NCBI RefSeq assembly: GCF_920984735.1
Contig: NZ_CAKLBU010000018.1
Location: 1 to 64,000, forward strand
DNA length: 64,000 nt
Source: Pedobacter sp. Leaf250
GTDB taxonomy: Bacteria > Bacteroidota > Bacteroidia > Sphingobacteriales > Sphingobacteriaceae
Direction: 5' to 3'
Shown: positions 26,801 to 33,231 of the stretch, piece by piece
How positions within the stretch are numbered: position 1 is the first letter of the stretch
How the letters are laid out: each line of letters opens with the position of its first letter
Notes under the pieces: model-generated
What the model saw: only the letters and a program-made list of their open reading frames with translations
The model's database searches: none
Told to the model about the DNA's origin: nothing
Made by a program: the position numbers and the translations under genes

Positions 26801-27758
26801 GAAAAAATATACATACACAGAGAAAAAAGATACACGTTCGGGATTTGGTGCTGGCTTACATGAGGCAGGAAAGAAAAACGAAAACGTGGTAGCATTGTGC
26901 GCCGATTTAGTAGGATCGCTTAAAATGGATTCTTTCATCAAAGATTTTCCAGAGCGTTTTACCCAGGTGGGTATTGCAGAAGCAAACATGATCGGTATTG
27001 CAGCAGGTATGACGATTGGTGGCAAAATTCCTTTTACTGGTACATTTGCTAACTTTTCTACAGGCCGTGTTTACGATCAAATTCGCCAATCGGTAGCCTA
27101 TTCAAATAAAAACGTTAAAATCTGCGCATCTCATGCTGGTTTAACTTTAGGTGAAGATGGTGCAACGCACCAAATTCTGGAAGATATAGGTTTAATGAAA
27201 ATGTTGCCAGGAATGGTGGTAATTAATCCGTGTGATTATAACCAAACAAAAGCTGCAACTATGGCCATTGCCGAATATGAAGGTCCGGTTTATTTACGTT
27301 TTGGTCGTCCGGTAATTCCAGTATTTACAGATCCTGATCAAAAATTCGAGATTGGTAAAGCTTGGATGGTTAATGAAGGCACGGATGTAACCATTATTGC
27401 AACCGGCCATATGGTATGGAAAGCAATTGAAGCTGGTGAAAAATTAGCAGAATTGGGTATCGATGCAGAAATTATTAATATCCACACGATTAAACCTTTG
27501 GATGATGAAGCAATCTTAAAATCGGTAAAGAAAACTGGTTGCGTTGTTACTTGCGAAGAACATAATAAATTTGGTGGTTTGGGTGAAAGCGTTGCCCGCT
27601 TATTAACAACAGAATTACCAACTCCACAAGAGTTTGTGGCCACTAACGATACTTTTGGCGAAAGCGGAACACCAGATCAATTAATGTCTAAATACGGCTT
27701 AGATGCAGTAAACATTGTTGAGGCAGTTCAAAAAGTAATCGGCAGAAAAAAAGCTTAA
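26799..27758 (+). CDS. Transketolase, C-terminal subunit
   Basis: The pyrimidine-binding and C-terminal domains of transketolase, 319 residues. VGIAEANMIGIAAGM carries the Glu that activates ThDP, followed by FTGTFANFSTGRVYDQIRQSV and the C-terminal AEIINIHTIKPLDDEAI fold. It should assemble with the N-terminal subunit encoded just upstream. The start codon ATGAAAAAA follows directly on the repeat arm (GGGGTTATG), so the leader sequence is wholly repeat-derived. No defects in the reading frame. Confidence 0.93.
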   Translation: MKKYTYTEKKDTRSGFGAGLHEAGKKNENVVALCADLVGSLKMDSFIKDFPERFTQVGIAEANMIGIAAGMTIGGKIPFTGTFANFSTGRVYDQIRQSVAYSNKNVKICASHAGLTLGEDGATHQILEDIGLMKMLPGMVVINPCDYNQTKAATMAIAEYEGPVYLRFGRPVIPVFTDPDQKFEIGKAWMVNEGTDVTIIATGHMVWKAIEAGEKLAELGIDAEIINIHTIKPLDDEAILKSVKKTGCVVTCEEHNKFGGLGESVARLLTTELPTPQEFVATNDTFGESGTPDQLMSKYGLDAVNIVEAVQKVIGRKKA

Positions 27759-27774
27759 AATACTATTATTTAGG

Positions 27775-27850
27775 GGAAATAGAGAACAGGAAATAGATAA
27801 TAGATGCCTTTGCTATTGCATACTATTTCAATTTCCCATTCCCTATTTCC
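27775..27850. repeat. Inverted pair of GGAAATA heptad arrays
   Basis: Left arm 27775-27802 reads GGAAATA, GAGAACA, GGAAATA, GATAATA in 7-bp register. Right arm 27821-27850 is the reverse complement type: read on the minus strand it is GGAAATA, GGGAATG, GGAAATT, GAAATAG. The 18 bp between them would form a loop, so it may also end transketolase transcription. Nothing else is seen between 27851 and the sigma factor gene. Confidence 0.65.
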
Positions 27851-27945
27851 TTTTTAACAAGCGATATTACCTATTCGTAATTTCCATATTGTTTAATTCC
27901 TTGCCCCAGTCCTTACTAGTACCCGCTCCTCTCTAAAAAATATAA

Positions 27946-28506
27946 ATGAAACAAGTTGAAGATTCAGAAATTCTTGCCATGTTCGCTGTCGAGCGCACTC
28001 GAAATGAAGCTTTTAATTTGTTATTAAAAAAATATCAGCAGAAAATTTACTGGCACATCCGCAGATTGGTACTCAACCATGATGATTGTGATGATTTACT
28101 CCAGGAGGTGTTTGTTAAGGTCTGGAAAAATCTGGATAAATTTAGAAGTGATTCTCAATTATATACCTGGATTTACCGCATCGCAACTAATGAATCCATC
28201 ACTTTTCTAAACAAACAGAAGCAAAAAAACAATACGCCTTTAGACGAAGTATCGTCTGAACTGGCAGATAATTTAGTGGCATCATCATATTTTAATGGTG
28301 ATAAACTAGAGCTTAAGCTGCAAAAAGCCATTTTAACACTTCCAGAAAAACAACGCATTATCTTCAATATGAAATATTTTGATGATATGAAGTACGACGA
28401 AATTTCTGAGGTTTTAGGAACATCGGTTGGTGCTTTAAAAGCGTCATTTCACATCGCTGCTAAAAAAATTGAAGCTTTTATTACAAATGATGAAATTGAT
28501 TATTAA
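27946..28506 (+). CDS. ECF-type RNA polymerase sigma factor
   Basis: Group IV sigma-70 factor of 186 residues. Region 2 is seen at about residues 20-90, including DDCDDLLQEVFVKVWKNLDKFRS and TWIYRIATNESITFL. Region 4 is at about residues 125-180, with LPEKQRIIFNMKYFDDMKYDEISEVLGTSVGALKASFH as the helix-turn-helix. The next two genes encode a one-helix membrane protein and a small secreted protein, so they probably form a cell-envelope stress module with the membrane protein as its antagonist. That regulatory role is inference from order. Confidence 0.9.
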   Translation: MKQVEDSEILAMFAVERTRNEAFNLLLKKYQQKIYWHIRRLVLNHDDCDDLLQEVFVKVWKNLDKFRSDSQLYTWIYRIATNESITFLNKQKQKNNTPLDEVSSELADNLVASSYFNGDKLELKLQKAILTLPEKQRIIFNMKYFDDMKYDEISEVLGTSVGALKASFHIAAKKIEAFITNDEIDY

Positions 28507-28539
28507 ACCTTTTCATCTTAATTCAATCATATATCTGTG

Positions 28540-29214
28540 ATGAACGAAAATATAGAAAATAACGATTGGAAAAGGGATGCGCCAGTCCTGGCCGCTATGG
28601 TTAGGAGCAATCCTTTCACTGTTCCTAATCACTATTTCGAAAGTGTAGAGGAGTCAGTAATTTCCAATGTATTTTTAGATGGATTGAAACAAAATACTAA
28701 TTGTGCTCATTTTGAAGTTCCGCAACATTATTTTGAAGAATTAACTGAACGCATTGAAGCCAATATCAGAATAGTGGAATTGCCAAAAGCTGAAAATAGC
28801 TTTGCAGTACCACAAAATTATTTTGATAACCTTCAAAGTAGAATTAATGATAGAATTGCTGCCACTTTTGAGGATAAAGTTGAGGTTAAACCGGAGCTTA
28901 AGATTGCTAAAATTGTTCCTCTGTGGAGAAAAAGTTTGGTTAAATATGCGAGTGCAGCTTGTTTTGTTTTAATAGCTTCTTTTGGCGCCTATTTCTATCA
29001 AAATAGTACTTCGATTCCTGTTGCTCAAACTCAACCATCAGATCTTGCAAACGAACAAATGTTGTACGATATTGATGAAAGCACAATTATTGACCATTTA
29101 GAAGCACAAACTAATATGGGTTCAAAAACTACTTCTGCCTCAGATACAGAAATGGAAAACTATATATTGAGTAATTTCTCGTCAAGTGATTTAACTCATG
29201 AATTAAATAATTAA
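28540..29214 (+). CDS. Single-pass membrane protein with three VPxxYF repeats, candidate anti-sigma factor
   Basis: A 224-residue protein with no enzyme motif. The N-terminal cytoplasmic part holds three copies of a short motif at about residues 28, 60 and 90: VPNHYFESVEESVI, VPQHYFEELTERI and VPQNYFDNLQSRI. A membrane helix (YASAACFVLIASFGAYFY, about 138-155) follows, then an acidic periplasmic tail. It starts 33 bp after the ECF sigma gene and 7 bp before a secreted helical protein gene. Position and topology fit an anti-sigma factor, though no ZAS/HXXXCXXC zinc motif is present. The ATG at 28540 is chosen; a GTG precedes it. Confidence 0.65.
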   Translation: MNENIENNDWKRDAPVLAAMVRSNPFTVPNHYFESVEESVISNVFLDGLKQNTNCAHFEVPQHYFEELTERIEANIRIVELPKAENSFAVPQNYFDNLQSRINDRIAATFEDKVEVKPELKIAKIVPLWRKSLVKYASAACFVLIASFGAYFYQNSTSIPVAQTQPSDLANEQMLYDIDESTIIDHLEAQTNMGSKTTSASDTEMENYILSNFSSSDLTHELNN

Positions 29215-29221
29215 TTAAAAA

Positions 29222-29662
29222 ATGAAGAATTTATTATTCGTTGCTTTAATGTTTTTATTGCCTGCTACACTTTTGGCACAACGCACAAAAGGTGAAGAAA
29301 TAGAATCATTAAAAATTGCCTTTTTTACTCAAAAACTAGATTTATCTCCGGAAGAAGCTAAAGTATTTTGGCCAATTTACAATGATATGCAGACAGAGCA
29401 AAATGCTTTACGCAAAGAACGCATGCAAAAAATGATCTCTTATAGAAAAACTACTGAAATTGATAATTTAAGTGATGCACAGGTGCAAAGCTTAATTACC
29501 AGCGAGTTTGATTTTAAACAGAGAGACCTCAATCTGGATAAAAAATATTATAACCGTTTAAAATCTAATCTACCGATTAAAGTAGTTGGAAAATTCTACA
29601 GGGCGCAGGAAGGATTTAAGCGAGAGTTACTGAACCGTTTTAAAGGCGGACCAAAAAATTAG
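29222..29662 (+). CDS. Secreted Spy/CpxP-like helical protein
   Basis: A 146-residue secreted protein with signal peptide MKNLLFVALMFLLPATLLAQ. The mature part is almost wholly helical and charged (KIAFFTQKLDLSPEEAKVFWPIYND, QNALRKERMQKMISYRK, KYYNRLKSNLPIKVVGKFYR). The LDLSPEEAKVFWPIY block recurs in small proteins encoded after ECF sigma genes in Bacteroidota and recalls the LTxxQ segment of Spy/CpxP chaperones. It is the third gene of the sigma operon. A stress-sensing or periplasmic chaperone role is inference. Confidence 0.7.
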   Translation: MKNLLFVALMFLLPATLLAQRTKGEEIESLKIAFFTQKLDLSPEEAKVFWPIYNDMQTEQNALRKERMQKMISYRKTTEIDNLSDAQVQSLITSEFDFKQRDLNLDKKYYNRLKSNLPIKVVGKFYRAQEGFKRELLNRFKGGPKN

Positions 29663-29667
29663 ATACA

Positions 29668-29697
29668 AAGACTTGCAATGATGCAGGTCTTTTTTAT
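29668..29697 (+). terminator. Terminator after the sigma-factor operon
   Basis: Stem AAGACTTGCA with TGCAGGTCTT (one G-T pair) and an ATGA loop is followed by a T-rich run. It begins 6 bp after the stop codon of the secreted helical protein gene. Confidence 0.8.
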
Positions 29698-29719
29698 TTT
29701 AAAGGCTATTGTATTTCCG

Positions 29720-29727
29720 TACTTTTG
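29720..29727 (+). promoter_or_regulatory. Likely -7 box, almost leaderless aminotransferase
   Basis: TACTTTTG matches TAnnTTTG and ends 3 bp before the ATG at 29731. A TTTT tract lies about 20 bp further upstream. Transcription would start at or just after the first ATG, predicting a leaderless or nearly leaderless mRNA, or that the ATG is annotated slightly too far upstream. Confidence 0.45.
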
Positions 29728-29730
29728 TGC

Positions 29731-30930
29731 ATGCTTACCCAACGTCAGTTGTTTTTACAACACAATGCACAAACCTCTCCCGAACCTTTAATGCTCGAAT
29801 TTGTAAGAGCAAGAGGTGTTTACATTTATGATTCTTCAGACAAAAAACATTTAGATCTTATTGCTGGTATTGGCGTAAGTAATGTGGGCCATTGCCATCC
29901 TGCGGTAGTTAAGGCTATACAAGATCAGGCAGAAACCTATATGCATTTAATGGTATATGGCGAATATGTTCAAACACCACAAGTTAATTTCGCAAAAGCA
30001 TTGGCCGATATTTTACCAGCAAGTTTAAGTTGTACTTACTTTTTAAATTCGGGAACGGAAGCGGTTGAAGGAGCCATGAAACTGGCCAAACGTTATACGG
30101 GCAGAAAGGGATTTATTGCTTGTAAAAATGCCTATCATGGCAGTACTCAAGGTGCAGAAAGTTTAATGGAAAGCGATTTTTATTCTTCAGGCTATGGGCC
30201 CTTTTTGCCAAATGTAAGTTTCATTCAACATAACAATTTAGCTGATCTTGAAAAAATTACAGATGAAATAGCTGCTGTCTTTATCGAACCCATTCAGGGA
30301 GAAGCCGGAATTCGCGTTGCTGATTTGGAGTACATGTTAGCGTTGAGGGCTAAATGTACCGAAACCAAAACGCTTTTGATTTTCGATGAAATCCAATCTG
30401 GTTTCGGGCGTAGTGGCAAAATGTTTGCTTTTGAACATTATAACGTGGTCCCTGACGTGTTACTGCTGGCAAAAGGAATTGGTGGCGGCATGCCGATTGG
30501 CGCATTCATCAGTTCACTCGAAATCATGTCGGTTTTATCACATAGCCCAATTCTAGGTCACATGACAACTTTTGGCGGTCACCCGGTTTGCTGTGCTGCT
30601 GGTTTGGCCACATTAAGAACTTTAGTTGATAATAAAATTGTTGATCAGGTTGAAGAAAAAGGACAACTTTTCAAATCACTTTTAACACACCCTGCAATTA
30701 AAGAAATTAGAGGTAAAGGTTTAATGCTTGCAGTTGAATTCGAAAACTTCGATATTAATAAAAAAATTATAGATGCCTGCATTTTGGATGGTGTACTGTC
30801 TGATTGGTTTTTGCATTGCAGCAATTCCATGCGCATCGCACCACCACTAATTATCACCAAAGAAGAAATTGAAGAGGCTTGCGAGATCATTCTGAAAAAT
30901 ATTAATTTAGTGCTGGAACAGAAAGCTTAA
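29731..30930 (+). CDS. Class III aminotransferase (acetylornithine/omega-aminotransferase type)
   Basis: PLP-dependent aminotransferase of about 399 residues. The glycine-rich site NSGTEAVEGAMKLAKRYTGR, the DEIQSGFGRSG motif and the PLP lysine in LLAKGIGGGMPIGAF are intact. Sequence features point to the acetylornithine/ornithine/4-aminobutyrate branch, but arginine-pathway neighbours are absent, so the substrate stays open. The ATG at 29731 is preferred to a TTG six bases earlier. The final codons (CAG AAA GCT TAA) already belong to the AAAGnnn heptad array that fills the spacer downstream. Confidence 0.85.
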   Translation: MLTQRQLFLQHNAQTSPEPLMLEFVRARGVYIYDSSDKKHLDLIAGIGVSNVGHCHPAVVKAIQDQAETYMHLMVYGEYVQTPQVNFAKALADILPASLSCTYFLNSGTEAVEGAMKLAKRYTGRKGFIACKNAYHGSTQGAESLMESDFYSSGYGPFLPNVSFIQHNNLADLEKITDEIAAVFIEPIQGEAGIRVADLEYMLALRAKCTETKTLLIFDEIQSGFGRSGKMFAFEHYNVVPDVLLLAKGIGGGMPIGAFISSLEIMSVLSHSPILGHMTTFGGHPVCCAAGLATLRTLVDNKIVDQVEEKGQLFKSLLTHPAIKEIRGKGLMLAVEFENFDINKKIIDACILDGVLSDWFLHCSNSMRIAPPLIITKEEIEEACEIILKNINLVLEQKA

Positions 30931-30984
30931 AGCTGAAAGACAAACGTTCAAAGCAGAAAGCTAAAAGAATAAAGCTGAAAGAAT
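30922..30984. repeat. AAAGnnn heptad array, nine units
   Basis: Nine consecutive 7-bp units without a break in register: AAAGCTT, AAAGCTG, AAAGACA, AACGTTC, AAAGCAG, AAAGCTA, AAAGAAT, AAAGCTG, AAAGAAT. The first unit overlaps the last two codons of the aminotransferase gene, so the array has entered coding sequence. Four positions are nearly fixed and three are free. Confidence 0.85.
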
Positions 30985-31025
30985 AATAAGGAAAATATTA
31001 AATATGCTTATGCACCCAGTCTTGA

Positions 31026-31081
31026 TACTTGCTACTCCATACTTGATACTAACTACCTGATACTAAATACTCGATACAAAA
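31026..31081. repeat. TACnnnn heptad array, eight units, flush with start codon
   Basis: Eight units in strict register: TACTTGC, TACTCCA, TACTTGA, TACTAAC, TACCTGA, TACTAAA, TACTCGA, TACAAAA. The final A is the first base of the response-regulator ATG, so there is no other leader. Only the first three bases of each unit are constant. The reverse-complement type occurs at 9265-9299. Confidence 0.85.
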
Positions 31082-31758
31082 TGAACGTACTCATAGTTGA
31101 AGATGAAAAAAGCCTGGCCTTGGAGATGGATGAATTTCTTAGCAAGGAAGGATTCATAGTAGAACATGCCTGGAAAAAATCCTCAGCAGAAGAAAAAATC
31201 TTCGTAAACAATTACGACTTCATTTTACTCGACTTAGGTTTGCCAGATGGCGATGGCTTTGACGTTTTAAAGCAATTGAAAGCGCTAAAAGATCGAGACG
31301 ATGCAGTTATTATTTTAACGGCAAGAAGTGCAGTTGATGATCGCATTAAAGGTTTAGATGAAGGTGCTGATGATTACTTACCTAAACCGTTTTCATTGAA
31401 TGAACTTTTGGCACGAATGCATGCCATCACTAGGAGAAAGCACAAACTCGAAAAAAACGAAATCAACATTCACAATTTCCTTTTAAATATCCAGAACAGA
31501 ACAGTTGCTTATGGGGAGGAAAGATTAAATCTCACAAAAAAAGAATTTGAAATTTTTAACTATCTGGTATTAAATAAAAACCGTGTGGTTTCGAGAATGA
31601 GTTTAACTGAACATGTTTGGGGCGATATTTTAGAAGTTAATTCTGATTCGAACTTCGTTGATGTCCACGTAAAAAACCTTCGGAAAAAACTCGCTGCCAT
31701 TACCCCTATCGATTGGTTCGAAACCGTAAGAAGTATTGGATATAGGATTAATTGCTAA
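31081..31758 (+). CDS. OmpR/PhoB-type response regulator
   Basis: A 225-residue two-component response regulator. The receiver domain (about residues 1-115) has the acidic pair in IVEDEK, the phospho-acceptor D51 in LLDLGLPDG and the Lys of YLPKPFS. The winged-helix DNA-binding domain (about 125-225) shows LTKKEFEIFNYLVLNKNRVV and SNFVDVHVKNLRKKL. The cognate histidine kinase gene follows after 105 bp. The ATG sits at the very end of a heptad array, leaving no recognisable ribosome-binding or promoter sequence directly upstream. Confidence 0.93.
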   Translation: MNVLIVEDEKSLALEMDEFLSKEGFIVEHAWKKSSAEEKIFVNNYDFILLDLGLPDGDGFDVLKQLKALKDRDDAVIILTARSAVDDRIKGLDEGADDYLPKPFSLNELLARMHAITRRKHKLEKNEINIHNFLLNIQNRTVAYGEERLNLTKKEFEIFNYLVLNKNRVVSRMSLTEHVWGDILEVNSDSNFVDVHVKNLRKKLAAITPIDWFETVRSIGYRINC

Positions 31759-31760
31759 AA

Positions 31761-31788
31761 AGTCAGAGGTCGGGAGACCGCAGTCCGG
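31761..31788. repeat. AGTCnnn heptad array between regulator and kinase
   Basis: Four units in register: AGTCAGA, GGTCGGG, AGACCGC, AGTCCGG, beginning 2 bp after the response-regulator stop. They are of the same type as the arms in the menG-engB spacer. A small perfect hairpin (AAAGCG/CGCTTT, 31791-31807) follows directly. Confidence 0.65.
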
Positions 31789-31863
31789 CGAAAGCGTTTA
31801 ACGCTTTATTTGCAACTCATTTACGTATTCACAAATGAACCATTGAACTATTGAACCAACCAA

Positions 31864-33168
31864 ATGAAATTACAGGTTAAGTTTTCTTTGTATAACGCCA
31901 TCACCAAAATTGCCATTATTGTGGTTCTTGGCGGAATCATCTTATTTTCGTTGGATAAATTAGCCTTTAATCAGCTTGATAACCGACTAATTAAAAAGAA
32001 AAATAAAATTATTGAACATCTTAGTGATGGAGAAATTGATAGTCTTTTAAATAAGGAAGATACATTTACAGATTATAATATATTAAAGGAAGAGTTTATT
32101 ATTTTAACCGATATCAGCGATAACCAAAAAGAAGCATCGGCAAAGTTATATACGGAGAAAAGAGAAATTGAAGGTGATATTGAAGTTTATCGGATCTTAA
32201 ACTATAAATTCTCTTATCATACCAATTGGTACAACCTTGAAATTGGAGAATCCATGACGGCACTTTCATCTATCAAAAGTGGCATTCGGTTTTATACGCT
32301 AATTGTGCTTTTCGCAGCTTTGCTTATCACTCTGGTAACTGATTATCTCTTTTCTAATTTCCTGCTAAAACCGTTTTACTCCATCATTGATAAAAAAATA
32401 AACCTCGTTAACGATCCATCTCATTATAATTACGATAACATTCCCACTACAACTGATGATTTCAAAATCCTGGATAATAGTATAAACTCATTAATGAGGA
32501 AAATAAACACATTGTTTGCCTTGGAAAAACAATTTATTGCCAATGTTTCGCATGAGCTGCTTACCCCTATTTCCGTTTTGAGTACACGGTTTGAAAACAT
32601 GCTCAACACGCCTGAAATACCCGAAGCACATGAAAACAAAATCTATGCTTCTTTAAAAACACTAAACCGTTTAAAATTAATTATCAATAGCCTATTGCTG
32701 ATTTCGAAAGTAGAAAACAACCAATATTTAAAAACAGAGGAAATAAGTATCAGGCAGGAAATAGAAGATATTTATGAAGATTTAGAAGATCGCATTGCGG
32801 ATAAAAACATCACCTTCAACTTAAATATCGCTCATGATTTTCGATTTATTGGAAACAAAGCGTTGATACATACCTTGCTGATCAATGTTATAAACAATGC
32901 CATAAAGTATAATGTGGATGGAGGCTTTATTACTATTGCAAGTAAAAAAATTGAAAATCGATATGCATTAATTATTGCTGATGGTGGTTTAGGTATGAAG
33001 AAAGAGATGCTGGATAATGTTTTCGATCGTTTTAAACGTGGTAACACGGAAGAAAAAGGTTTTGGTTTAGGCCTGGCCATTGTTCAAAGTATTGCCAAAT
33101 TTCATAAAATTGAGATTAACATTCAATCTGAAGAAAATAAAGGAACCAATGTTTCACTTATTTTCTAA
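31864..33168 (+). CDS. Membrane sensor histidine kinase
   Basis: A 434-residue histidine kinase paired with the OmpR-type regulator upstream. Two membrane helices (about residues 12-28 and 141-160) enclose a periplasmic sensor region of about 110 residues. The dimerisation domain has the phospho-acceptor H230 in FIANVSHELLTPISVL, with Leu in place of the commoner Arg. The ATPase domain shows an N box (LLINVINNAIKYN), ADGGLGMKKEML and GFGLGLAIVQSIAKFH. The signal is unknown. The usual DxGxG appears as ADGGLGM, which still fits. Confidence 0.9.
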   Translation: MKLQVKFSLYNAITKIAIIVVLGGIILFSLDKLAFNQLDNRLIKKKNKIIEHLSDGEIDSLLNKEDTFTDYNILKEEFIILTDISDNQKEASAKLYTEKREIEGDIEVYRILNYKFSYHTNWYNLEIGESMTALSSIKSGIRFYTLIVLFAALLITLVTDYLFSNFLLKPFYSIIDKKINLVNDPSHYNYDNIPTTTDDFKILDNSINSLMRKINTLFALEKQFIANVSHELLTPISVLSTRFENMLNTPEIPEAHENKIYASLKTLNRLKLIINSLLLISKVENNQYLKTEEISIRQEIEDIYEDLEDRIADKNITFNLNIAHDFRFIGNKALIHTLLINVINNAIKYNVDGGFITIASKKIENRYALIIADGGLGMKKEMLDNVFDRFKRGNTEEKGFGLGLAIVQSIAKFHKIEINIQSEENKGTNVSLIF

Positions 33169-33217
33169 AATGGATTTAAGCTGATATGGCCGTTACTAAT
33201 GCCATATACAAAATTGC

Positions 33218-33225
33218 TACCTTTG
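33218..33225 (+). promoter_or_regulatory. Likely -7 box for the 7TM receptor gene
   Basis: TACCTTTG matches TAnnTTTG and lies 6 bp before the ATG at 33232. This supports starting the receptor at 33232 rather than at the in-frame ATG at 33199, which would lie upstream of the promoter. Confidence 0.45.
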
Positions 33226-33231
33226 CAGTTC

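Noticed and set aside
25846..27758. Broken transketolase caused by a frameshift
   Set aside because: Both halves have complete domains and their own starts, and two-gene transketolases are normal in Bacteroidota.
30922..31081. CRISPR-like array
   Set aside because: The units are 7 bp long, without spacers or a long conserved repeat, and no cas gene is present.
33199..33231. Upstream ATG as the start of the 7TM receptor
   Set aside because: The extra 11 residues precede the signal peptide and would lie upstream of or across the likely promoter box.
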